A stretch of 64,000 nucleotides of DNA from Lepidodermella squamata (Eukaryota > Gastrotricha). Numbering within the stretch: the first letter of the stretch is position 1; each line of letters begins with the position of its first letter. The position numbers and the translations under genes were made by a program. The notes under the pieces are model-generated. The model made no database searches and had not been told where the DNA came from. It was given only the letters and a program-made list of their open reading frames with translations. Location of the stretch: the NCBI GenBank assembly GCA_047495785.1, contig JBLDXI010000032.1:1302001-1366000 (forward strand), written 5' to 3'. Positions 53,320-64,000 of this stretch are shown in pieces.

Positions 53320-56300
53320 TGCTGCAGAGGTCAGGCAGCGTTGGTTTCGTTCGTTACGAAATCGATTATTATTATTGTATTTGAGGGCAAGACGAAACAC
53401 GCTGTGTGTAACTACTGTACATTATAATTACAGCCGGCCGGATTGAGCAGGATCGAACTCGGCCTAGACTATTAACATATGGCCACTGCTGTAGTAGTAG
53501 TAGTGACGATAGGCCTAACATGTATAGTAATTGTTGTGCGAACAAAACTGCAGCGGCGGTGGTTGTGGTGGTGAAAAATTGGAGCATCCCGGGCGAAATT
53601 CTCCCGTGGCGGGTGCGCACGCGTGTGACGGCAACAGATGGGCGCCAATAAAAGTGTAGTGCTAGTCGAAAAATCTCGTATGCATATGTTGGCAATTAGC
53701 CGCGTTTTATTATATCTATGCGCAGTGTTTAGGCCATCGCGCTTACGCAACCGTAGCGTTCGTTGCCAGTGAACTGTGCGCGGCGGCTGACCAGCGGCCC
53801 TTAAAACAGATAATCCGATTTGCATCGAGATTTGATTACAAATCTCATTTAACGCTGTATAATATTATAATATTCAACCGCATCTAAGAAGTTTCAGCAT
53901 CTGCGGTTAAATAATGCTTTTTTTGCGGTAAAAAATCAAAAATTGCTCATTTCCTGTCGCCTATTCATTGCAAGAAATCAGACTTCCGGGCTTTTAAATT
54001 TAAAAAATCATGGTCAAGTGCAAAATGGAATTTTAAGTGCTGAGTTTATAAATAGTCATCTAAAAAAATGTTCGAGATATCAATTATACTTGAAAGAATT
54101 CATTAAATTTACTCTCAAAACTGGACATTCAAGCGTAAAATTTAAACGGAGGCGAAAATTTCGAAAAATCGGAGATGTATTAAAATCTCAAGGAATCTAT
54201 TTTTAACGAGATTTTATCGAGATCTGGACATCCCGTGGGTTTAAAAGACCAATACAAACCCAAAGCAGTATGAGAATATTTGCATCAAAATTGGCATATA
54301 TGGGAAAAATCTCAACCAAGAATTCGGAATTCTGAAAATGTCGGCCATTTGTTAATATTTAACCACTAAGAAAACTGAAAAATATATTAGGAATTTTTTG
54401 TCAATTCGATAACTTGCAATGTCACAATTTTATGTAAAATTCTACTCAACTAAATTACTTGAGAAAATTCGAACTATTTTTTCTTGTAAAATATGAAAAG
54501 AAATCTAATATAAGAAAAAATTGTAACTTTGAGCTCCAATAACGTCCTAATCAATAGCACCTATAATTATCTCCGCGGTGAGTCGCAAAATAACAGAATG
54601 CACCTATTGACTTCCTTGAGGATGCGAAAAAAGTGAAGGGAAAATTTGATGACCAACTGTTTTCTTACACTTGACGAGAAGAAATAATACTGGCTATTAT
54701 TTGTTCTTTGCCATCATATACGAAGCAACATCATGCAAATTGGCTGAAATGAAGGGGAAAAGGGCTCATTCGATCGCATGGGCAAATATGAAGAGGAGGG
54801 TCATCATCGAACGTGTAATTATCCGCTGCCGCTGTTGCTTCCCCTCGCTAAATTTTATTACAATCGAGACGCGTCAATGAATGGATGGGCAAAGCATGAA
54901 AAGAGCTATAAATAATAGTCGTAGTGATATCAAGCTGTGATAGTTATGAAAATTACGGTGATGATACTATATGAACGTTTCGAAATTTTTATTAGCGAGG
55001 CTCATTATTTTATTGCGCGCGCATAGCAGGAGGCAACGAGCTGCTGCTATCATCTAAAAGCTTAGCGTGTCACCTAATGAAAGCTCAAACTGCTGGTAAT
55101 AAATAAATAAATAATAATAATAATAATAACGATGGATGCTAACGCGCGAGATTTTTCTATCAGCAGGCGCCTCTGTAGGTTGTTCTTCAATAATTCAGCC
55201 ACCTCACGCCTATTTGCCGGCTATAAAAACTGGCGACGCTTGCAAATAAAATGCGGAATAGCCTGATGATGATGATGATGGGTGCGGCCTTCTTCTTTTC
55301 CTGTGACAGCATATGGCGTTGTTTTGGGCCCCTTCTCCTCGTCCTCGTGAAAAGGTGCGATGATTGTAGGGCCGTATTTGAGGGGTAGCGAATTAATTGG
55401 CGCTACTTGACGCGATCTGTCTGTCATGCACCGCCTTGTCAACTGGCTATTCAGCAGATGACAGGCAAAGCTAATAAGGCAACGCGGCGAGTTAAAAACG
55501 CGTAATTAATATATTATTAATTACACCTATCAAATAATGTTGTATCGCATCCTCGAAAAGAAGAAATATTTACATTATGCGAGTTTTTTGTGGCCAGAAC
55601 CAACTTCTGAGTTTATTTGACAAGGAATGACACGAGGGAAAACGTTCCGCCATGCAAACCAGAAATAGGCATCGATTTATATCAAGGCATGAGATGGTAT
55701 AAAGGCTCGATAAACCCAAATGAGAAAACTATTGAAATTCTAGTGAGAAATGATAATGAGTCCAGAAGAACGATAAATTTTCCGAAAAATCTCAATTTAG
55801 TCAAATAAATCCCAGAGAAATAACGAAGCTAGTAAAACTAGAAAACCACTGAATTTTCTGGTAGATTGGCCTAAGAATTATCTAGAAAAAATTCAGAAAA
55901 ATTTCAGATTCAGAATCTCTTTTAGCGGAACCAAATCTTCATGTAGCGGAATTTATTTTAGATAAGCAAAAGGTCGCTTTTCGAACATTTCTGCGAAATA
56001 AAGGCAATGTATGATTTCTACAGTGAAGAATGTATCTCATGCAGAATTTTACGCTAACTTTAAAGATGATTTATTAAAAATTATGCTGGTCAGTCATTGC
56101 ATTCTTGAAAGTTTCGAAAAGTGGTATTCAACATTTTCATCATTAAATTTGGTTCCATTGAGAGAAAGGAAAATTATTAAGAAATTATCTAGACAACTTA
56201 ATTCAAAGCTTTTCTGAACTCTAAAGGAGACGATTTTGTAGGGAAAACTGGAAAACCACTGATTCAAATGTTTACGGTTGGGCATTGATTAGTCCCAATA

Positions 56301-59300
56301 AGCATTGAAACTTGAAAACACTCAAAACTTGCAACAAGCAATGCCATCTAACCTATTAGAATATAAAAAAACTAGCCAATTTTTTCAAAATATTGATGAG
56401 AAAATGAAGTTCCTAAATCAAAATTTCGAAGGTGGCACCTACGCATCGATTATCGAAGTACCTAACAGTGCTTCAAGACGCGCGTTTGTCCGCGTGGCGG
56501 CGAGTGCTGCGGCGCGCAAATGGCAGAAGAAGAAGCGTACAAGTGGCAGCAAATGGCAGCTATGAAGGAGGCCTAATAGTAGGCAGGCTATAATAAAAGA
56601 TTGCTGTCTTCCGCCACTCAAGTGCTGCTCTTCGCAATAGGCCGCGTGTTTGCTAGCTAGGCTGATGGTGTGCTCGCTCGCAGAAGGTGCGCTGCTCCTG
56701 CTAGCCAGTTCTTTTTGTTTGCCCAGCCGCAGAGGCACTAAAAGACTGCAGCGTCCGAGTAGGATGAATGGCCAACTGTTGCCGCCTTAATAAAGCAGCC
56801 GAAGATGTGCAGACAGCAGCAGCCCAGATGACAAAAGTGCGCGATAATGAACGAGCGCAAACACACAAGATTCTGCGCGATAAAATACGCAGGTATGTGC
56901 GCCAAGGTCTCGTGGCGCGTGGCCCCGGCATTTCCACCTCGAAAAAGTCTCTCCGCGAGGCAATTAATAATAATAACAATAACAACGGCCGCATATTTTT
57001 TCGACGTGTATAATTTTGTTTTCGCAGCGATTTTCATCTTAGCGGAAAGTAAGCTGTTATTATTCAAGCAGCAAAACGGTCGGTTTGCAAGGCGCGCTTG
57101 ACCGGATACGATCGACCGGATTTCGTATAAACAGCTGAAACGAACGACCACGTAAACAATGTGGAGAGGGCGAAATTTCGTACTAATTTAAGCGTGTTTC
57201 GGAAGTTCAAGTGCTGCGCTGTTTACAACGCGGCTTGGTTATTTCGAATGCAATCAAGGGCGGTGGTGTTGAAAATGATATCGCCTAATTCATCGGCCCC
57301 AATCAATCAGAGCCGGCACATGTGGCGTTCTTACAGCTATCAAAATAATCAGAGAAAAACGATATCTGGTAGCCATAGTTTTTGATGATATTATTGAGCC
57401 CGCATTTCGGGCGAGCGTAACGCCGTGAAAATAACAACAACAACCAGCCAATAGCGGATGAAAAGCAAGATTTACCGACTTATCATTCGTCATCAACGAG
57501 TATAAATAGAAGAGGGACTGGTATATAAATAGCAGATCGCAATCGATGATAACCTAACCAAAATAACTGGGCTGTTTGTTGACTTGTTTGCGGAAGAATC
57601 GCAGTGCCCTAAAATATTATAGTACAGTAGCCCATCGCATTTCATGCAAGTGTCTCATGTCACGCGTTTTATGATGTGTTGACAAGGCTGCGATTATAGC
57701 CGCGTATAAAAACAAGCCGGCTATGATATGTTGACAAATAGTACAGTTGACAGCAAGATTTTACGTGCAGATAAATAATAATGAGGCGCAAAAGCCAAAA
57801 TCGATTTTGTTTTGATTGTGCACTGAGTCAAGTTTGGGAAAGCTAAAAGACAAGCAGCTTCCGTTTGATGCCAACATAACTCGCAATTTTTCGCAGGCGC
57901 CGCAGGGTATTTTGTACCTAACACTCGCGGAAAAAATGTTTAGATTTACGTGCGTGCAAGCAGGACATTCTGGTGAAGAAATCTGCTGCTATGTGTGAAT
58001 TGAGATGAAACATTATGCGCTTCTCGCAAAACCCAAACACGCACAAATCTCGAATTGATGTGAGAACAATGCCAAGATTTTATTACGGCTTAGCTTGATG
58101 GGTACATAATTGTGCATACGCGCTTTGGCGCGCTATCTCTATGCCTAACGCGGCTAATAATGCGAATTTACTAAAAATTGGGCTATGCGGCACGCCGCGG
58201 CGTTAAAAGAGCAAAATACAAATATATGATGCCGTGATAACGATGTTTTTCAATAACACCTACGACCAACAGGTAACAATAACCACCGAATATGACAATA
58301 AGCGTAAAGATTTGGTAAGGTGACTCGGCATTAAAATGAAAACATGTGTTAGAAGAAGATTATGAGCAGCGAAAATAATAATTCATAGTATGCTGCCAAG
58401 TTCTAAGCCTTTTCGGCGTTGATCATTTCAAGTAACGGGTCTCAATCAAACATTGCATGAGTGATGACTGATCCACAAAGAAGAACAAGGAAAAAGCTTT
58501 TAGACCTATTTCCTCTTTGACAACAAAGAAAAAGCTAATATATAAGAGGGTATTCTTAGATTTTGATTAAGCGCTTAGGTTACTTACAATACAATGTGTT
58601 TTATTGCTGTTAACCCAGTTGAATTAATTATTAACAAGCTAGTAATAAATCGGTAAGCATAACATTTCAGAGGAGACTATATTATAACAGCATGGGACGC
58701 AAAGAGACTAGCTACTAACATGCGCCCAGGTACTTGCGCTAAAAGATCTCTAGTAAGACAAAAATCAACTCCACTGCTGCCTAGAAATCATCTACAGAAT
58801 AGTATGCATCATGTATGTCTTCTAACAGATTGCAAATTCCACTGGGTGAATGTTGATGCTTAGTGCATAGTAAATCATTAGTTGGCATATAGCATATAAT
58901 AGGAAGGCGAAATAAAACGTTTATAATTAACACGATGAAAGACATGAAAGCGACGTCTCTGAGGAATCAGTCTTAGCAATCGATCGACAAAACGTAATTT
59001 CCGCGGAAATTCTTCAATTTAATATTGGGCCATACAACATGCATCGCAACTCTGAGAACTAGGTCGAAAGTCGAAAACACTACGAGACATTTAAAATTGA
59101 AATTTGGAATTCAAAAAGAACGAACTACCCTTTGACAGGCAGTGGAAAAAAATAGTACACTGGGGGTTCGCTTTACTATTAAATGCTATTAGCCGAATTT
59201 TAGCTTGTTTGAAACTCGACCAGTACAGAAGACGAAAGGAGTTCACTTTTCACTTCACCACTAAAAGATGGCGGCATTTACTTCAAGCGACCAAAATGCC

Positions 59301-60621
59301 GTCTTCGACGCGAAGGCAACCATTTGCGCAGCCATCTAATGCGATCCTTTAGAATAAATTGATTCGAGTGGTAGATAAATATTGGAGATATAGATGCGTA
59401 CTGCGTACTTGAGTTTTCCTCCAAGATCCAAGGGAGAAACAAACAGGAGAAACGAAAAAAAAAAGAAACCACAAGAACTCACAAGCCGGCGAACATTTTT
59501 GAAATTCCCTCTCAAAAAATCAAAATTGTTGTTATACTTTAATGTTAATGTCATATTCCGTCTTAAAACTGAAATAATGTTTGGTGTGAGAAAAATTTGT
59601 CTTTCGCGCGCGAACAACAGGTGTTTTCGGGATTTGAAAATTTTGCCGGGGGCTTATCAGACGTTGAAAGTTGAGTCATGACGCATGGAGCAGGAAATGT
59701 TCGAATGGCACATGGCTAGCGCAACCCTTCATTCTCCTCTCGAAACGCTTGGATCACCTTATTTCGTGCTAGTTTATTTCTCAATCTTGCATCGGCTTTT
59801 GTGCTTTTCGGTTACCGAACTGGATACTTGGCCTATAAAGGCCTCTTTATGAAAATACGTAACCGTCCTGTCGCGGTGATCGACTTCGGACTAATGTTCG
59901 CGACCTTGCCTAATGTAGAGCTGAAGACTTATCCGTTCTGAAATTTCACGCATATGTCATGCATAGGGAACTCGTGACATGATGGATCTATCTTGATTTT
60001 ATTCGTTACCCATTCTTTCCGATGTCCTTAGGGAACCTGTATAAAAGTCTCACACTGTAATTGCTAACTGATATATTACAAATTAGTGCATTATTGAAGC
60101 CCACATTGATTACTGATCCTTCAATATGCTTACTTTGAAGGTTTAAGTAAATGAGGGAAAATGAAGGAAAAGGTTGGAACAAAACACTAAGTGTGCAAGA
60201 GCTGCAAGAAATCATCATGCAAATTGATCATTTCAGTTCATGGTGGAACGGAATTTCGGTGCAGTAAATGTGGACCACAACGACCTTGAAAACGAAGCGA
60301 TTATAGAGGTCTTGGTGGGGCGTTCTTTACTTATTTGAGTTTGCTCATAACTAACATGTTAAAATATCTACCTTTGTCTCTAGCTACTAGCTATCCTGGA
60401 AATTTTGTTACTAACAATATTTTCTGGATAGCTCATGTCGGTTTTAAAGCTAACATATTGCGCAATAGAACAAACGAATAGAAAAGTATTATCACCTTGA
60501 ATTGCAGATATCGTAAACTGGTACATACCTATATCCCTTTCAATAAATAGCGTTTGACGTTTTGTTCTGACTTGATCAACACATGTTACGTACATACGGA
60601 TGGACGTCGGACTGGTTAGGT

Positions 60622-60900
60622 ATTATGCCTGAGCCTCAAAATTTAAGGCCGACCCCGACCTCCGCCTCAAAGCGGACGAATCGAAAGTCTTTTATTTGTC
60701 CTTCTCTATCCTTGCACAATTTTTCTATCAATAATTTAGAGGCAATCAACATCAATCTAACAATCAAAGCAAGTAAAAAATCAATAATAATAGGAAAAGA
60801 TAAAGGCTCGAGCAAATCAATGATAAATCGAACGTGATGATGAGCAATATTTTTTTCAGGCGAAAATCGGGGTACTCATACTTCCGTCAACTTTACGTAG
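60622..60900 (+). repeat. Dispersed repeat, copy 1 in the desert
   Basis: Related to 61973-62130: shared order of GCC(T/C)GAG(C/T)CTC, CCGACCTC, ATGATAAATCGAACG, then a GCTCA/GAGCA-containing stretch, TTTCAGGC and ATCGGGGTA. The spacing is similar. Confidence 0.6.
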
Positions 60901-61972
60901 ATCAGTATTATTATTGCCTAACTTGACAAAAATCTACATTGTCAAGTTCTTAATGCTGGTATTCAGTCATATTTTTTGTCAGATTCCAAGAGTTATCTAA
61001 TTCAGTGTAGATTTGTTATCGTTACGCCAGAAAGTGTTGAACCTGACTTGCAGATTCATCTTTGCATATTTTTGTTTGCGTGGATTTTTAACCCGATTAT
61101 CAGTGCGCTCGATTTGCGTTTGCGCATTTCTGTCGCCGCGCGAATAGTTATCGCTTGTTATCCAAAAACAAAATCCCAGTAACCAAATGTTTGTGCAACT
61201 TTGCGCCACTCCGACATCACCTGCAACACGATTTCTGAGATTACGCGTTTACGCGGCAAGTCTTGCCTAATCTTGCAAATATTACTCACAAGTGCATTTT
61301 TTAGATATTCCGTAAATCATTATTCTTGTTCCTTTAGTTGATACAAAGATTTGGATGTGAATGGCCGATTTGACTAGCTTGCTTTGTCAGTTAACATAAT
61401 CGCGACGGTTAAGTTTGCTACAAATTTCCTTCGTTTCGTTGCCAACTTTGATACATTTAGCAACAAACGCTTGTTTTTCCTGACGATAGTATTTGCTTAT
61501 CGCATGCTATCCGTTATGCGGCGTGTGCGGTTTTTATTACTGCCAAAACGCGTCAATGTGGGTCATGCGCTGCGCCAAACCCCTAATTAGATATGACCCA
61601 GTAAAGAGGGCGGTTATATTTGAGGTTTTATATCCGCTTGACGTTGACCTGTTCGTGGTGATATTCACCGCTCAAAATGCAATTGAAGGAACCAGGCTAG
61701 AAATTGTCCAATAAACTCATTCCATTCCATTGAAACAAGTTATTGCTAACTTATGTATCGATTGTATGTAGGTTTCTCGCACGAATCTACTCGAATGTGT
61801 GATGACATGATATATTGTTATTTGCACGCTCGGTCAAATGAATGCGTGATCTAGCATAGGCGATAGGCGTGAAGTCTTTTCCCAATACTTTTTAGGGGCG
61901 ATAAACCAATATTCAATTGATAAAAAATATAGCGATGTGACGTATGTGTGGACGGACGGAGGACCGGGCCGA

Positions 61973-62130
61973 TTTTTTTGCCCGAGTCTCGAAACAGGGA
62001 TATTCGCAAATTAAGCCCGACCTCGGCATCGAAACAATGATAAATCGAACGCGTTAATGACTTTTGCTCATTATCGTGTTCGCGATGTTTTCAGGCAAAA
62101 AAATCGGGGTATATATACGCCACATGGAGC
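61973..62130 (+). repeat. Dispersed repeat, copy 2 in the desert
   Basis: Partner of 60622-60900, lying about 1.3 kb downstream of it. It ends near ATCGGGGTATATATACGCC, which could act as a TATA-containing segment; this is speculation. Confidence 0.6.
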
Positions 62131-63068
62131 GAGCTTTTGTTTTGATACAGCATATACCGGCATCTTCCATTTAACTTGGGCTCGGAATTTTGATTTTGAC
62201 GCCCGGCAGTTGGGGAGTTCAGCTATTTTTTAAACAGCCGAATACGAAGGGGCAATATTTATGTTCATCTGGTCTTCAAGAGTTCACGTTTTTTCTACTT
62301 GATATTTTTCATTTTTTCCCGTTAAAGACTAATTTCTTAACTGTAATACTTGCTATGATAATAGCTCAGAGACATGTTTGTTGATATCCTTACTTGTTGT
62401 TAAACCCTGAAGATGGCTGAATTAAAGCCGAAACATGTTGGAGTTGACGACTGGTTCTTTTAATAGTCATTTAATGATCTCGCTTTTCCATCAAATCCTA
62501 CTACTACTAGACAATTTGTGTATAGTTTTGTTTTTCGTGTACTCGCGTTGAAGTTCCCAGAATAGTTTGTCGTCTTCTATTATAGCTGGTTTCATTATTA
62601 ATTTTAAGCGTCGTATCTAAACCGGTGTGCGTGAATCATAACATTCCTTTTGTTTCACAAACAAATTTGTAAAAATTCTCACATTAATTTTACCGTGGTG
62701 GTAACTTGGCCAGAAATACTGTTTTTCAAACATCTCATGTCTCTAGTAACATTTATTGCTTTGAATCTAATACAAAAAACCCCGTTAAATTCTCAATCGA
62801 TGGGTCTAACCTGGTCTGCAATCGATAAAATCAATTGATTCTACGGAGGTATAAGTGATCCTGACCTAGTGGGGTAACTCGGCCGGTGCATGGGGTTAAT
62901 TGGCCGCCTGGCTTTTTCGCTAGGACGATGATTCATCACACCCTATCATGTTTTGGCCAAATTTCAGTGCGCATTTACACGTTAATTACACGTTAATCCC
63001 ACAGTTAATAACCGCAATAAGGTCCTTTAATTTAATATTTGTTTTAGAGCTCATTCTGATTTAGTATT

Positions 63069-64000
63069 ATGCTTATTTATGGCACGTTATTCTTCCTATC
63101 AATCGCGGAATATGTTTCATGCGCTGATAAACCGGTGATTCAGGAGGTTTTCACCGACTCTGGGTCGTTTACGATCGCAGAGGGCGCTGACCACACATTT
63201 CGATGCAGTGGAACCCAACAAATGAGCTGGCGCTACCTTGATCGGTCAGAAAAATGCTACGCAGATTCAAAAGTAAGTAAACACCTCGAAATGAATGACA
63301 ATGTTTAAGGAATAATTTTTAGCTGGAAACGATGGAAAATCGAGTGAAAATCAGCAGTCTCCACTTGGCTGGAAATCGGCATCTTTCGAGGTTGTCTTTG
63401 AGCAACGCTAACTGGCTCGATGTTGGCTTTATCGATTGCTACTATGTCGCAAAACCAACCAGTTACGACCGGTTCTATCTATACGTTAACAGTAATACTT
63501 GAATTTTCGCAATTTTTTTGAACTTTCTAATGATTTTCCTTCAGGTTCGAAACATGCGTTGTTGCCTTGTAGTCGACCAGCGGATATGCAGTCATGTAGA
63601 CTACCTGGTGTTCGCCGTAGCGTTTGGATAAACATGGCTTCCGATTCTGACTACGCGCCTTGCCGGAAGACCTCAGAAAACGTCGAGCTGGAAGTAACCG
63701 CCGATCATCAATACGACGGCCTGGTGCTCAGCCCGATTTTCAGCCCGCTCAATAAAGGCTTTCAACTCGCTGATTTTGTCGACAATGACATGACTAATCA
63801 AGTTGTGGTGACGTGCCGTGCAAAGAACAGCCCGACAAATGATTATTGCTCATTCACCTTGCAATACCCGGCCACTCAACACACGTGCCGGGCTAATTTA
63901 TCGAGAGAAATCGTTGCGAAACCGAATTTTGCCGACGCGAGCGATGTAATCTACCGCGATTCTCACATCACGCTGACATGTCGAGTTAGTTGCGTCGAAA
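63069..64000 (+). CDS. Ig-domain receptor, VEGFR/PVR-like ectodomain (5' part, runs off the window)
   Basis: Three exons are seen (63069-63272, 63323-63491, 63545 to beyond 64000; phases 0 and 1), giving about 277 aa so far. A signal peptide (LIYGTLFFLSIAEYVSC) precedes an Ig domain with FRCSG...MSWRY and IDCYYV, closing with FYLYVN. That YLYV ending and the following S-K-HALLPC start of the next Ig domain resemble VEGFR/PDGFR/PVR receptor tyrosine kinases, where it links Ig1 and Ig2. A third Ig domain starts near HITLTCRVSC at the window edge. The kinase part would lie outside, so the family call rests on the ectodomain only. Confidence 0.65.

Larger units (their letters stand above)
52823..63068. 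other. 10 kb gene desert
   Basis: No supported exon was found on either strand over more than 10 kb. Microsatellites: TAA repeat at 53290-53318, AAT/AATA repeats at about 55100-55130, and shorter AAT/AAC runs near 56965. Related repeat copies lie at 60622-60900 and 61973-62130. Short open frames overlap on both strands and lack domains. The left end should include the tetraspanin promoter and the right end that of the Ig receptor. The desert may hold distal regulatory sequence, but no motif shows this. Confidence 0.5.

Noticed and set aside
53372-53825. Two overlapping minus-strand frames with Thr/Ala-rich runs
   Set aside because: They arise from GTA/GTG trinucleotide repeats, overlap in different frames and show no domain.
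56438-57151. Cluster of overlapping frames on both strands
   Set aside because: Several frames overlap in both directions around short AAC/AAT repeats; no codon or domain signal separates one from the others.
62405-62445. Full hammerhead ribozyme
   Set aside because: Only the core-like strings and stem II are visible; neither a type I nor a type III arrangement gave stems I and III with a cleavage site, so it is kept only as a motif observation.

Overview
The window is animal nuclear DNA: spliced genes with GT-AG introns (one GC-AG), short T-rich acceptors ending TTTTCAG or TTTTTAG, AATAAA poly(A) signals, a nuclear-type tRNA gene and degenerate transposons. The gene set fits a protostome-like invertebrate: a CRIP-type LIM protein, tetraspanin, ACSL3/4-type acyl-CoA synthetase, INTS15, BORCS7, UQCC4, HMG20, an EFCAB5-like protein and a VEGFR/PVR-like Ig receptor. 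EFCAB5-like and SDS22-type LRR proteins suggest an animal with flagellated sperm or motile cilia, so a nematode is less likely despite the nematode-like acceptors. I cannot name the species. Exon joins come from splice consensus, reading phase and comparison of copies inside the window.

Layout. 0.1-0.7 kb: frameshifted ankyrin-repeat remnant (minus). 1.05-9.35 kb: two tandem secreted CUB/LDLa genes; the second ends in a trypsin-fold domain whose catalytic triad appears lost, and the first looks remodelled by exon shuffling. 9.8-12.2 kb: Golgi alpha-1,3-fucosyltransferase with a tRNA-Leu(TAA) inside its only intron. 12.2-16.2 kb: a ~3.2 kb island (two small membrane-protein genes and a RING E3 gene) bracketed by a ~400 bp direct repeat made of the convergent tails of the fucosyltransferase and INTS15. 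16.1-21.2 kb: four minus-strand genes (HMG20, UQCC4, BORCS7, INTS15) with 51-104 bp gaps, resembling an operon. 22.3-30.3 kb, plus strand: LRR protein, Cys-rich probably GPI-anchored protein, Ras-like GTPase with a CaaX end. 31.2-39.3 kb: ACSL (minus) divergent from the EFCAB5-like gene (plus). 39.6-40.0 kb: CRIP-type LIM protein (minus).

40-50.6 kb is gene-poor and rich in mobile DNA: palindromes, a TTAA-flanked piggyBac-type MITE, a foldback element, a tRNA-derived SINE with perfect 10 bp target-site duplications and a decayed LINE. 50.7-52.8 kb: tetraspanin (minus). 52.8-63.0 kb: a gene desert with microsatellites and two related repeat copies. From 63.07 kb the 5' half of an Ig-domain receptor gene runs off the right edge.

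Functionally the genes are mostly independent housekeeping and cell-surface genes. The points most worth following are the CUB/LDLa pseudoprotease pair, the operon-like cluster and the duplicated gene tails around the 3.2 kb island.
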